In this document: positions 42,820 to 51,684 of the stretch, in pieces | Layout of the letters: each line of letters opens with the position of its first letter | Numbering within the stretch: position 1 is the stretch's first letter | NCBI RefSeq assembly: GCF_017916365.1 | Contig: NZ_JAFMSU010000003.1 | Location: 1,116,001-1,180,000, forward strand | DNA length: 64,000 nt | Source of the DNA: Rufibacter roseolus | GTDB taxonomy: Bacteria > Bacteroidota > Bacteroidia > Cytophagales > Hymenobacteraceae | Direction of reading: 5' to 3' | Made by a program: the position numbers and the translations under genes | Notes under the pieces: generated by a model | Told to the model about the DNA's origin: nothing | Seen by the model: only the letters and a program-made list of their open reading frames with translations | Databases searched by the model: none

Positions 42820-45258
42820 CTATTTGAAGATAGACTTCAACTTGCTTCCAAATGTTGGTTTTACTTCCTCATCATAGTAGCCTTGCCCGTACCCGTAACC
42901 ATAACCGTACCCGTAACCATAACCATAACCGTACATATTGGCCCCGCTTACATCATTTAAGATAGCGGCCATGTTGGAGAGGTGGTTTGTACGCACCAGC
43001 TTATCAATGCCTTTCAAGAACGCTTTTTTGGAGTAATTGGCCCGCACAATATAAAGCGGAACATCTGCCTTGCGCATAATCAACACCCCGTCTGTTACCA
43101 AACCAACTGGTGGACTGTCAATCAAGACGATATCATAGATTTGGTGCAGTTCCTCTAAAACAGCATCAAAACGGCTACCCATAATCAACTCAGACGGATT
43201 CGGAGGTGTAGGACCCGCCGAGATAAAATCCAGGTCTGGAATGGAGGTATTTTGCACGCTCTCAAGCACGGTATGCTTGTCAATGAGAATCGTGCTCATA
43301 CCCTTACTGTTGTCTCCATCCAAAGCAATATGCACCTTAGGTTTCCGCATATCTAAGTCCAGAACCACAACTTTCAACCCAGACATGGCAATGATACCAC
43401 TCAAGTTCACCGCCACAAAGGTCTTTCCTTCGCCACTTATCGTCGACGTAACTGAAATGATCCGTTTCTTCTTGGAGGCACTCATAAACTCCAGGTTAGT
43501 CCGGATGGATCGAATAGACTCGCTCAAAGCAGACTTAGGGTTCTGATTCACCACCAACTTGGAGAACGGCATTTTCTGCTTGTCATAAGATGGAACAACC
43601 CCAAGGACCGGGATGGATGTATTCCGCTCCAATTCTCTAACGTTTGTCACAGTATCGTGCATCAAATACCGCGTGGCAATTAAGCCAATGCCCAAGAACA
43701 ACCCTCCGGCAACCCCAATGGCATAGATGATAAGCCTGTTGGGAGAGATGGGGCTCGACTCATCAGGCAGGTTAGCAGGTGACAGGATTTGGAAATCCGG
43801 AGTAGTGCCTGCCATCGCAATTCCATACTCCACTCTCTTATTCAGGATTTGGGTAAAGAAGCTTTCATACAGACCAAAAATCCGCTCTAATCTGGCCCGC
43901 TCTGTTTCCTGTGAAGGAGCTTGCAGGATTTTACCTGTCAATTCACCTTGAGTTCTATCAATGTTTTGAATCTTCGTTTGTACCAGGGCTCTACTACTAT
44001 TTAGGATACCAGCAATTCTATTTTGCGAAAAAGCCAGTTTCTCCTCAAGCGCATTATCGGCGGTGGTATTGCCTCTACTGGTTAATCTAACAGTTCTAAG
44101 GCGCGCCTGCAGATCACTCAATTCTGTTAACTGTTCAGCCAGTTCAGGATCCTGATTTTCCTGTCCTTGAAGACCGGAAACAACCATGGCCAAATCTTCA
44201 TTTCTCTGAACTTTAGCTTGGATAGTGTTCAGTAGTGATAATTGAAACCTGAGTTCTAGCTTTTCCTTTTCCAATTCCTGGACCTGAGCGAGCGCTTCCT
44301 GCAGGTTGGATTTGATATCATAAGACTTAGTCTGTCTTACAAATCTTTCTATATCATTCTCTGCTTTCCGGAGGCTGTCTTCCGTGTCCTTTAACTGATC
44401 GTTTAAGAAATTAAGGGTTTGCCTGCTTGCCTGGTTGCTTCGCTCAATCTTGTGCTGCAGATAAACAGCGTCAATATTATTGACAATATCGTGTGCCTTA
44501 TACCGATTAAAGTCTTTGAATGAAATCTGAATTGTTTTAGACTCAGGATTTAGAATGGCAGTGGTTAGATTATTATCAATATAACCTTTGAGAGAACGAT
44601 TACTATGCACAATAAAGAAATACGTTTCTCCAACATTGGCAGTAGTAAAGGAAGGCAGAGCATTGATAGTAATGGTACTACCAGAAAGTGCAAAAGGAAC
44701 GCCAACTGGATGTGAAGAATGTTTTCCTCCTTCGCCTACATAAACATCGAATTTACTGGGGGAGTCAAACTTCACGTATATTTTCTGATCATACACGTTA
44801 AAGTTTGTAGAGTCATAAACTATTTCAAATGGACTGTCTTTATACAACTCTGCATCTAGCACCCGTGCCTCCACATGGTAACTCACCTGAAGAGGCATGG
44901 TTCTCTTCAGTCTTTCAAATACAATATTAGACTTGATCAGATCAACCTCTCCTTGAAGCTTTCCAATTCCAGACTCTACTTTGAGGCCATTATTCTCTAA
45001 CCCAAGCACACCCGCTTCAGACTGCTCATCCAACTTGATGGTGGAGGATGATTCATATACTTTTTTGGTATATCTTAAATATAAATAAGAGGCTGAAGCA
45101 CCCAGAATAACAAGCAGTAATACCCATGGAATGCTGCGCCGTACTACATGCAGGAGAGTAACAAAATCTATGCTTGTTCCTCCGTCATCCTCTTCATCCT
45201 CAACACTCCCCAAACGATGATCCAGTTCATCCAGATCATTGGCTGTCTTTACGCTCAT
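42820..45258 (-). CDS. Wzc-like polysaccharide co-polymerase and tyrosine autokinase
   Basis: 812 residues. Wzz domain with membrane spans near residues 35-58 and 525-545; long periplasmic coiled-coil stretch (about 280-420). Kinase domain about 590-770 with Walker A ISGEGKTFVAVNLS, Walker A' VVVLDLDMRKPK and Walker B IVLIDSPP. The C-terminal tail has ten tyrosines: eight tandem Tyr-Gly pairs, then GQGYYDEE, the autophosphorylation cluster. It controls length and export of exopolysaccharide with the export lipoprotein (15 bp upstream) and the phosphatase. Confidence 0.95.
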   Translation of the reverse strand: MSVKTANDLDELDHRLGSVEDEEDDGGTSIDFVTLLHVVRRSIPWVLLLVILGASASYLYLRYTKKVYESSSTIKLDEQSEAGVLGLENNGLKVESGIGKLQGEVDLIKSNIVFERLKRTMPLQVSYHVEARVLDAELYKDSPFEIVYDSTNFNVYDQKIYVKFDSPSKFDVYVGEGGKHSSHPVGVPFALSGSTITINALPSFTTANVGETYFFIVHSNRSLKGYIDNNLTTAILNPESKTIQISFKDFNRYKAHDIVNNIDAVYLQHKIERSNQASRQTLNFLNDQLKDTEDSLRKAENDIERFVRQTKSYDIKSNLQEALAQVQELEKEKLELRFQLSLLNTIQAKVQRNEDLAMVVSGLQGQENQDPELAEQLTELSDLQARLRTVRLTSRGNTTADNALEEKLAFSQNRIAGILNSSRALVQTKIQNIDRTQGELTGKILQAPSQETERARLERIFGLYESFFTQILNKRVEYGIAMAGTTPDFQILSPANLPDESSPISPNRLIIYAIGVAGGLFLGIGLIATRYLMHDTVTNVRELERNTSIPVLGVVPSYDKQKMPFSKLVVNQNPKSALSESIRSIRTNLEFMSASKKKRIISVTSTISGEGKTFVAVNLSGIIAMSGLKVVVLDLDMRKPKVHIALDGDNSKGMSTILIDKHTVLESVQNTSIPDLDFISAGPTPPNPSELIMGSRFDAVLEELHQIYDIVLIDSPPVGLVTDGVLIMRKADVPLYIVRANYSKKAFLKGIDKLVRTNHLSNMAAILNDVSGANMYGYGYGYGYGYGYGYGQGYYDEEVKPTFGSKLKSIFK
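42889..42942. repeat. Short tandem repeat coding for the Tyr-Gly tail
   Basis: Alternating TACGGT, TATGGT and TACGGG units (minus strand), some arranged in longer near-identical blocks. Slippage could change the number of tyrosines. Confidence 0.75.
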
Positions 45259-45273
45259 GAAATTACTTTGACC

Positions 45274-46104
45274 TTAATTGATTATATTCCGGATAACGAT
45301 ATAAGAGGTAAGCACATTTGAAAGAGCCCCTACTACTGTCAAAACATCTCGCAGGGACTCATTAAATACCCGTCGCACTGGTTCCACGTAAATGACATCA
45401 TTAGGCTGCACCTTGAGGCTCGCCCTCTGCAAACCTGCCACGGTGGAGAGGTCTATGACATGCACAATAGGTTTTCCAGAAGCCACATCCCGTATCAATC
45501 TTATATTATGCGCCTTCCCATTTTCCGGGATTCCGCCTGCCAGCGCCAGAACTTCTACCACATTGATATTTTCATTAGAAAGGGGAACCACTCTACCTCC
45601 TGTGGCACCAAGCACCACCACCCTTCTACTGATTACTTGTGAATAAACATAGGTGTCTCTATAATAAGTTTCAAATCTGCTTTGGAACAGACTATCGGCT
45701 TGGGAAACGGTCAAACCCTGTACCGGCACAAAGCCAATCATAGGAACTTTAACCTCGCCATTGGGCAGAACTGTGTATTCCTGTTGATCCTTCTGGTTGT
45801 TTTGTTGGGCTGCCACGTTTCCCCCACCTCTACCTCCTGTCTGGGTTAATTCCTGACGCAAGAAGTTGTTAGGGTCTACCAGAATCTCACCTTTGTTCGT
45901 GTAAATCCGGATGTTCAGGACATCATTTGGTTGAATCCTATAGTTTCTTCCAGCCTCGGCCGTAGAAGCCCGCAACAAATCGGCGTTTACGTCACCCTCT
46001 GTTCTGAACATGACGTTCTGCCGATAGACATTACAGGAACTGAGTTGTGAAATCCCAATCAAAAGAAGGAGATAAAAAATTGGTTTGCGGAAAGCAAAAA
46101 GCAT
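45274..46104 (-). CDS. Polysaccharide export lipoprotein (Wza/BexD family)
   Basis: 276 residues. SPII signal with lipobox LSSC (Cys about 24); polysaccharide export domain with YRIQPNDVLNIRIYTNKGEI; SLBB-like domain with TVLPNGEVKVPMIGFVPVQGLTV and VVVLGATGGRVVPLSNENINVVEVLALAGGIPENGKAHNIRLIR. A Gly/Gln/Asn insert (GGRGGGNVAAQQNNQKDQQ) lies between. It forms the outer-membrane exit for the polymer. First gene of the operon. The 370 bases upstream are AT-rich and carry a possible -7 box, TACTTTTG, at 46191-46198 (minus); no gene is seen. Confidence 0.94.
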   Translation of the reverse strand: MLFAFRKPIFYLLLLIGISQLSSCNVYRQNVMFRTEGDVNADLLRASTAEAGRNYRIQPNDVLNIRIYTNKGEILVDPNNFLRQELTQTGGRGGGNVAAQQNNQKDQQEYTVLPNGEVKVPMIGFVPVQGLTVSQADSLFQSRFETYYRDTYVYSQVISRRVVVLGATGGRVVPLSNENINVVEVLALAGGIPENGKAHNIRLIRDVASGKPIVHVIDLSTVAGLQRASLKVQPNDVIYVEPVRRVFNESLRDVLTVVGALSNVLTSYIVIRNIIN

Positions 46105-46474
46105 ACCTATACAGGAAGAGTCTTAAATACAAATTAAACATCTGCACCTCACTTAGGTTAGGTACAGACAAAGCCAACCACAAAGTAAGGCAAAAGTAAT
46201 GGCTACGCCAAAATCTTGCATAAAGGAATAGGTCTACTTCAAAAACACCCAATCAACTTTGTAGTCTTTTTCTGATAAAAAAGTTTATATAATCCTAGCA
46301 AACACTAAAAGCAGGCATTTTCATTTGGGGTAAACACCAGCTTTGCGAACACACGTAATCTTAAGAGTGACAAATTCCTCAGTTTAGAACTAGAAACCCT
46401 AACATACGTTAGGTAGGATTAAGTTTTTGTGCTACTTTTATAAAAACAAGACTAAAAGGATAACCTATACCCCA

Positions 46475-47614
46475 ATGCAACTTATCTATAACGAGAATCA
46501 GCAAATGATTGCTGATATGATCCGTGATTTTGGCGCAAAGTCCATCAAACCAGACATGATGAAGTGGGATGAATCCCAGGAGTTCCCCGTCCATGTCTTC
46601 AAGCAGTTGGGTGAATTAGGGCTCATGGGCGTACTAGTGCCACAGGAATACGGTGGGTCAGGGTTCGGCTACCTGGAGTATGTGACTGCCATTGCTGAGT
46701 TATCCAAGATTGACGGTTCTATTGGCCTTTCCATGGCCGCTCACAATTCTTTGTGTACCGGACATATCCTGCAGTTTGGCAATGAGGAACAGAAACGTAA
46801 ATGGCTTCCTAAACTAGCCACCGCCGAGTGGATTGGCGCCTGGGGACTAACGGAGCCTAACACCGGATCCGATGCAGGAAACATGCGCACAGTAGCGGTA
46901 AGAGACGGAGACCACTGGGTGCTTAATGGCGCAAAGAACTTTATTACCCACGGTAAATCCAGCAACATTGCCGTAGTGATTGCCAGAACCGGCGAGGTGG
47001 GTGATTCCCATGGGATGACTGCCTTTGTCATAGAGAAACCAACCGAAGGTTTTTCAGCGGGGCGTAAAGAAGATAAGTTAGGCATGCGTGCCTCAGAGAC
47101 CACTGAGTTGATCTTTGAGGATTGTCGCGTACCGCACGAGAATATCCTGGGAGACGTAGGCGAAGGGTTTATTCAGTCTATGAAAGTACTCGACGGCGGC
47201 CGGATCTCCATTGCGGCTTTGAGTTTAGGTATTGCCCAGGGAGCCTACGAAGCGGCTTTGGCTTATGCCAAGGAACGCCAGCAATTCAACAAACCCATTG
47301 CTCAATTCCAGGGCATCGCGTTCAAACTGGCAGATATGGCCACCGAGATTGAGGCCGCTTCCCTACTGACCTACCGGGCCGCTGATATGAAAAACCGGGG
47401 CGAAAACGTGACCAAGGAATCAGCCATGGCTAAACTGTATGCCTCGGAAGTGAGCGTACGTGCCGCCAACGAGGCCTTGCAGATTTTCGGGGGATACGGA
47501 TACACCAAAGACTACCCTGCGGAGAAATACTACCGCGATGCCAAGCTCTGCACCATTGGCGAGGGCACCTCAGAAATCCAGAAACTTGTTATCTCCAGAT
47601 CAGTATTAAAATAA
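46475..47614 (+). CDS. Acyl-CoA dehydrogenase (short-chain type)
   Basis: 379 residues from ATG 46475 (the GTG at 46427 only adds an unlike prefix). Motifs: GLMGVLVPQEYGGSG, WGLTEPNTGSDAGNMRT (FAD and substrate), LGMRASETTELIF, GYTKDYPAEKYYRDAKLCTIGEGTSEIQ with the catalytic Glu. It oxidises short acyl-CoA to enoyl-CoA and passes electrons to an ETF. Cytosolic. Alone, upstream of rpsU; no terminator separates them clearly, but rpsU has its own promoter. Confidence 0.95.
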   Translation: MQLIYNENQQMIADMIRDFGAKSIKPDMMKWDESQEFPVHVFKQLGELGLMGVLVPQEYGGSGFGYLEYVTAIAELSKIDGSIGLSMAAHNSLCTGHILQFGNEEQKRKWLPKLATAEWIGAWGLTEPNTGSDAGNMRTVAVRDGDHWVLNGAKNFITHGKSSNIAVVIARTGEVGDSHGMTAFVIEKPTEGFSAGRKEDKLGMRASETTELIFEDCRVPHENILGDVGEGFIQSMKVLDGGRISIAALSLGIAQGAYEAALAYAKERQQFNKPIAQFQGIAFKLADMATEIEAASLLTYRAADMKNRGENVTKESAMAKLYASEVSVRAANEALQIFGGYGYTKDYPAEKYYRDAKLCTIGEGTSEIQKLVISRSVLK

Positions 47615-47628
47615 TTAGGGAATAGGTA

Positions 47629-47659
47629 TTGACTGTCAATAGATTTGTCAATATCTTTG
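47629..47659 (+). promoter_or_regulatory. rpsU promoter
   Basis: TTG at 47629-47631 (-33) and TATCTTTG at 47652-47659 (-7), 20 bp apart: a close match to the Bacteroidota sigma-A consensus. Transcription start near 47666, about 33 bp before the ATG. Confidence 0.6.
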
Positions 47660-47698
47660 CACTCCTTAAAACAATTGACTTTAAAATCAATCTCTTAT

Positions 47699-47893
47699 AT
47701 GATCATCATCAACGTAAAGGATAACGAGTCTGTAGACAAAGCCTTAAAAAGATTCAAAAAGAAATTTGAAAGAACTGGCGTATTGAAGCAATTGCGTGCC
47801 AGAACTTTCTTCCAAAAGCCTTCTGTAGCCAAAAGAAAGCAGAAAGAGAGAGCAATCTATAAGCAACAGTTGTTCGCGAACGACAACTACTAG
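47699..47893 (+). CDS. rpsU: 30S ribosomal protein S21
   Basis: 64 residues from ATG 47699. Sequence MIIINVKDNESVDKALKRFKKKFERTGVL is the S21 signature, with the basic KPSVAKRKQKERAIYKQQ tail. It joins the 30S subunit near the anti-Shine-Dalgarno end of 16S rRNA. The gene order rpsU-xerC-hpf is common in Bacteroidota. Its ORF can be extended to 47645 in frame, but that prefix overlaps the promoter. Confidence 0.97.
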   Translation: MIIINVKDNESVDKALKRFKKKFERTGVLKQLRARTFFQKPSVAKRKQKERAIYKQQLFANDNY

Positions 47894-47967
47894 GCCTTAT
47901 CTTTAGAATTTACGTGGTAATTCCATAAATTAGTGCGTACCGCCCCACAGCGGCTACTTACTGATTT

Positions 47968-48846
47968 ATGGAATTATTTTTTAAGTACCTCCAGTACGAG
48001 AAGCGCTTCAGTCCGCATACCATTACCTCGTACCAAACAGATCTTCAGCAGTTCAAAGAATACCTGCAGGAGGTATATGACCTGGAGGATATTCAGGCGG
48101 CAGACCATGCCATTATCAGGTCCTGGGTAGTAACTTTGGTCCAGAAGGAACTGGACAGCCGCACCATCCACCGGAAAATTGCCTCTCTCCGCTCCTATTT
48201 CCGTTTCCTGGTACAGCGCGGCGTTTTGGATGTGAATCCCACGGTTCGTATAAAAGCCCCAAAATTAGCCAAGAAACTCCCGGCCTTCATCCCGGAGGAT
48301 GCCTTTACCCAATTACTGGACCAAAGCAAATTCTCACCTGATTTTAAGGGCCAGCGGGAAAAACTCATCCTTGAATTGCTTTATGGCACCGGCATGCGCC
48401 TGGCCGAGCTGACCAACCTCAAACTAGAAGATATTAATCTCTCCTCCAGCACTTTGAAGGTTTTGGGCAAAGGCAACAAGGAACGAATATTGCCCCTGAA
48501 CCCCTCTCTGGTCCAGGCTCTCACCGTTTATTTGCAGGAACGGCGGGCTACTTTTCCCAAAAACAATTCTCCTTTTCTCTTCGTTACGGATAAAGAAGCG
48601 CCCCTCTACCCCAAGTATGTATACCGGGTGGTGAAAAAGTACATGAGTTCTGTGTCTACTGCTATTAAAAACAGTCCGCACGTGCTCCGTCACTCCTTTG
48701 CCACCCATCTACTTAACCGAGGGGCAGATTTGGGCGCCATTAAAGATTTGTTGGGCCATGCCAGCCTGGCGGCCACGCAGGTCTATACCCACAACTCAAT
48801 TGAGAAGCTCAAAGCCGTCTTTGAGAAGGCTCATCCAAAGGCTTAA
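47968..48846 (+). CDS. xerC: Tyrosine recombinase XerC
   Basis: 292 residues. N-terminal SAM-like DNA-binding domain (KRFSPHTITSYQTDL); catalytic residues Arg in GTGMRLAEL, Lys in GKGNKERILPL, His-x-x-Arg in HVLRHSFATH, His in LLGHASL and Tyr in QVYTHNS. It resolves chromosome dimers at dif with XerD. The fixed rpsU-xerC-hpf context marks it as housekeeping, not an island integrase. Confidence 0.94.
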   Translation: MELFFKYLQYEKRFSPHTITSYQTDLQQFKEYLQEVYDLEDIQAADHAIIRSWVVTLVQKELDSRTIHRKIASLRSYFRFLVQRGVLDVNPTVRIKAPKLAKKLPAFIPEDAFTQLLDQSKFSPDFKGQREKLILELLYGTGMRLAELTNLKLEDINLSSSTLKVLGKGNKERILPLNPSLVQALTVYLQERRATFPKNNSPFLFVTDKEAPLYPKYVYRVVKKYMSSVSTAIKNSPHVLRHSFATHLLNRGADLGAIKDLLGHASLAATQVYTHNSIEKLKAVFEKAHPKA

Positions 48847-48872
48847 TTCGTAACACCCTAAAGAAGTAAACT

Positions 48873-49172
48873 ATGAAACTGCAAATCCGATCTGTACACT
48901 TCACCGCAGACCAAAGTCTGTTAGATTTCCTTCAGAGAAAATTAGACAAGTTAGATACCTTTTTTGACAGAATAGTAAGCGGCGAAGTGGCCCTGCGTGT
49001 GCAGAAGCCAGAGTCTCATGATAATAAACTGGTGGAGGTAAAAATCTTCGTTCCTGGCGCTACCCTGTACTGCTCAGAAGAGGCCGGCACTTTTGAAACT
49101 GCCACAGACAAAGCCGTAGAGGACCTCAAAAAGCAACTCATCAGGTACAAAGACAAGTTAGCCACCCATTAA
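48873..49172 (+). CDS. hpf: Ribosome hibernation-promoting factor, short form
   Basis: 99 residues, beta-alpha-beta-beta-beta-alpha fold of HPF/RaiA (YfiA) with FTADQSLLDFLQRKLDKLDTFFD and EEAGTFETATDKAVEDLKKQLIRYKDK. It sits in the decoding channel and parks 70S ribosomes in stationary phase. Short form without the dimerisation tail. 26 bp after xerC and followed by a strong terminator. Confidence 0.94.
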   Translation: MKLQIRSVHFTADQSLLDFLQRKLDKLDTFFDRIVSGEVALRVQKPESHDNKLVEVKIFVPGATLYCSEEAGTFETATDKAVEDLKKQLIRYKDKLATH

Positions 49173-49193
49173 GATAAAGACACCCTATAAAAA

Positions 49194-49220
49194 AAAAGAG
49201 CCCCACTTTGGGGCTCTTTT
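49194..49220 (+). terminator. Terminator after hpf, facing metK
   Basis: Stem AAAAGAGCCCCA / TGGGGCTCTTTT, loop CTT, then CGTT. A-rich on the left, so it may also end the converging metK transcript. Confidence 0.9.
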
Positions 49221-49246
49221 CGTTAAAACAGGTGCTAAACGCAATC

Positions 49247-50551
49247 TTATAAATTGAAGGCAGCTTTGATTTTATCTACGTAGTCCAGCTTCTCCCAGGT
49301 GAAAGTCTCGAACTCTCTGGTCTCGGCTTTACCGTTCACCTGATAAGTCACCTGCTTCAAGCCAGACTCGCGCCCCATGTGACCGTAAGCGGCGGTTTCT
49401 GAGAAAATAGGGTTCTGCAGCCCGAAACGCTTCACAATATCATAAGGACGCATCTCAAACAACTCATTCACTTTGTTGGCGATCTCGCCGTCCGTCATTA
49501 CCTCGCCATTGGCGCCTTTTACTTTGGTGGTACCGTAGGTGGTCACATATAAGCCAACCGGCTCAGCTACCCCAATCGCGTAGGCTACCTGTACCAGTAC
49601 TTGGTCAGCCACCCCGGCGGCTACCAGGTTCTTGGCAATGTGGCGGGCTGCGTAAGCAGCAGAACGGTCTACTTTAGAGGAATCTTTTCCGGAGAATGCC
49701 CCTCCGCCGTGGGCGCCTTTGCCCCCATAGGTATCCACGATGATCTTACGGCCTGTTAAGCCGGTATCGCCGTGCGGACCACCAATCACGAATTTCCCGG
49801 TTGGGTTGATGTGGTAGGTAATGTCATCCGTGAATAAATCAACGGTACGTTGCGGCAAATGGCTCTTTACCCTTGGCAACAGAATATTCAGCACATCTTC
49901 TTTGATCCTGGCCACCATCTTCTCCTCAGCCTGCTTAGAGGCAGTTCTATCAGAGGCGTCCGAGCTTTCAAACTCATCGTGCTGGGTAGAGATCACCACA
50001 GTGTCAATTTTCTCCGGCACGTGGTTGTCTGAGTAGCGGATGGTCACCTGAGACTTGGCATCGGGGCGCAGGTAGGTCATTTCTTTGCCTTCTTTCCGCA
50101 CAGCGGCCAATTCTTTCAGGAGCAAGTGAGAGATCTCCAGGGCCAATGGCATATAGCTGTCGGTTTCATTTGTGGCGTACCCAAACATCATGCCCTGGTC
50201 ACCGGCACCCTGATCTTCTGGGTTCTCGCGCTCAACGCCCTGGTTGATATCGCCGGACTGCTCATGGATGGTAGAGATCACCCCGCAGGCCTCGGCATCA
50301 AACTTATACTCTGACTTGGTATACCCAATGCGGCGGATCACCTCGCGAGCTACTTTCTGCACGTCAACGTAAGCGTCTGATTTCACCTCGCCGCTCAGCA
50401 CCACCAGACCGGTAGTTACCAGGGTTTCGCAGGCTACTTTGGACTGAGGATCTTGTTTCAGGAACTCATCTAACAGAGCGTCAGAGATTTGATCGGCTAC
50501 TTTATCCGGATGTCCTTCCGATACCGACTCAGATGTAAAAAGATAAGGCAT
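49247..50551 (-). CDS. metK: S-adenosylmethionine synthetase
   Basis: 434 residues. [27 protein letters not shown] at the N-terminus, the [12 protein letters not shown] (ATP/methionine) motif, [26 protein letters not shown] (phosphate loop), and a C-terminus in which KIKAAFNL ends. It makes SAM from ATP and methionine. Single gene, leftward, ending 27 bp from the hpf terminator. Its leader is probably structured (see 50552-50630). Confidence 0.97.
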   Translation of the reverse strand: MPYLFTSESVSEGHPDKVADQISDALLDEFLKQDPQSKVACETLVTTGLVVLSGEVKSDAYVDVQKVAREVIRRIGYTKSEYKFDAEACGVISTIHEQSGDINQGVERENPEDQGAGDQGMMFGYATNETDSYMPLALEISHLLLKELAAVRKEGKEMTYLRPDAKSQVTIRYSDNHVPEKIDTVVISTQHDEFESSDASDRTASKQAEEKMVARIKEDVLNILLPRVKSHLPQRTVDLFTDDITYHINPTGKFVIGGPHGDTGLTGRKIIVDTYGGKGAHGGGAFSGKDSSKVDRSAAYAARHIAKNLVAAGVADQVLVQVAYAIGVAEPVGLYVTTYGTTKVKGANGEVMTDGEIANKVNELFEMRPYDIVKRFGLQNPIFSETAAYGHMGRESGLKQVTYQVNGKAETREFETFTWEKLDYVDKIKAAFNL

Positions 50552-50630
50552 TCTCTAAGGTATAATTTCTATGACAAGGCGGTCACCTCCGAGGTTTTAT
50601 GAAAAACGCATCAGGCACTTGGTCCGCAAG
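50552..50630 (-). other. Possible structured 5' leader of metK
   Basis: About 76 nt between the predicted transcription start and the ATG. GCGG...CCGC and CC...GG can pair to close a loop that includes a perfect ACCT-CGG-AGGT hairpin. I cannot match it to a known SAM riboswitch class. Covariation would be needed. Confidence 0.3.
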
Positions 50631-50633
50631 AGG

Positions 50634-50663
50634 CAAATTTAGCTTAATTGCCGAAGATGCAAA
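50634..50663 (-). promoter_or_regulatory. metK promoter
   Basis: TAAATTTG (50634-50641, minus) and TTTG (50660-50663, minus), 18 bp apart, close to the TTTG-N19-TAnnTTTG consensus. Start predicted near 50627. Confidence 0.6.
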
Positions 50664-50734
50664 AACCTTGCTTCTTAAATGCGGGGTTCTGTCTCCAATT
50701 TCTTCTGTAAGTCTCCTTATTCCGGTACCCATTT

Positions 50735-50773
50735 CTGCTTTTGCTTTGGTTTAAAGAAAACGGCCCCAAAACG
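50735..50773. repeat. 40-bp palindromic element, copy 16
   Basis: Right half GAAAACGGCCCCAAAACG is good; the left half (CTGCTTTTGCTTTGGTTT) is degenerate. Lies between divergent metK and PAP2 genes. The rest of this 323-bp gap has no gene. Confidence 0.5.
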
Positions 50774-50874
50774 AGTTTTCTCACTCTGGCCGGCTCCGTT
50801 TTGCAGGGCAGAAACCTTTTATACCTCCTCCCGTTTCAAAAACATCTTTTAATCCAAACCTACCTTCCCCAACT

Positions 50875-51684
50875 ATGAAAAGGAACCTGTTTACACTTAT
50901 CATAAGCATTTTAACTTTTACCCAGACTTTTGCCCAATCAGAATCACCCTATAATACCTCCTTCAAGGTAGATGCCCCCGTTACCGCCGTTGGCATGGGC
51001 TTAAGCGGATTAGGTCTTTACCTGATGCAGCAGAAAGAGCCTTTCACCGAGGCAGAAGCCATGAACCTGCGGAAGAGCGATGTCAACAGCTTTGACCGCT
51101 TCTCGGCCGGAAACCATAGCGAAAGCGCTAAAAAGGTAAGTGACTTCATGCTGTATGGCTCTCTGGCAGCCCCTGGGCTATTGCTGTTTGACTCCAAGAT
51201 CAATAACAACACGGGTCAACTGTTGGCATTGTATGTAGAGACCATGTCCATCACAGGAACCATTTTCACCATGAGCTCCGCCGCATTTCCCAGGGCCCGG
51301 CCTTTGACGTATAGCCCCGAGGTGGAAATGGGTCAGAAGACCCGCGCCAACTCCCAGAACTCTTTCTTTGCCGGGCATACGGCGGCAGTGTCTACCATCT
51401 CCTTCTTCACCGCCAAGGTTTTCCATGACTATAACCCAGATTCTCCCGCGCGTCCGTTTGTATGGGCTGGCGCGGCCCTTGTACCCGCTGCAGTAGGTTA
51501 CCTGCGTCTGGAGGCCGGAAAGCACTTCCTCAGCGATAACCTGGTAGGTTACGGAGTAGGCGCAGCCGTAGGTATTCTGGTGCCGCAGCTGCACAAGAAA
51601 AACAGCGGACTCTCCATCTCGCCCAGCGTGATCCCGGTACTTGGCCAGAATCTTGACGGAGTAAGCCTGCAATATAAATTCTGA
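50875..51684 (+). CDS. PAP2-family phosphatase, first of a tandem pair
   Basis: 269 residues. Signal peptide to FAQ (about residue 21). PAP2 acid-phosphatase motifs: FPRARPLTYS (motif 1), NSFFAGHTAAVS (motif 2; AGH instead of the usual PSGH) and GYLRLEAGKHFLSDNLVG (motif 3, Arg, His, Asp kept). It probably dephosphorylates a lipid or polyprenyl phosphate at the periplasmic side or outer membrane. Its TGA overlaps the next ATG (TGATG), and the next protein is a paralogue. Confidence 0.88.
   Translation: MKRNLFTLIISILTFTQTFAQSESPYNTSFKVDAPVTAVGMGLSGLGLYLMQQKEPFTEAEAMNLRKSDVNSFDRFSAGNHSESAKKVSDFMLYGSLAAPGLLLFDSKINNNTGQLLALYVETMSITGTIFTMSSAAFPRARPLTYSPEVEMGQKTRANSQNSFFAGHTAAVSTISFFTAKVFHDYNPDSPARPFVWAGAALVPAAVGYLRLEAGKHFLSDNLVGYGVGAAVGILVPQLHKKNSGLSISPSVIPVLGQNLDGVSLQYKF

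Noticed and set aside
42889-42942. Short regular repeats that look like a small array
   Set aside because: They are in frame and code for the Tyr-Gly tail of the kinase; there are no spacers or cas genes, so it is not a CRISPR.
47968-48846. XerC as the integrase of a genomic island
   Set aside because: The rpsU-xerC-hpf order is a standard housekeeping context, and no attachment repeats or cargo lie beside it.
50552-50630. T-box-like GGTGACCGC in the metK leader
   Set aside because: The UGG core and specifier loop are absent and T-boxes are not expected in this phylum.
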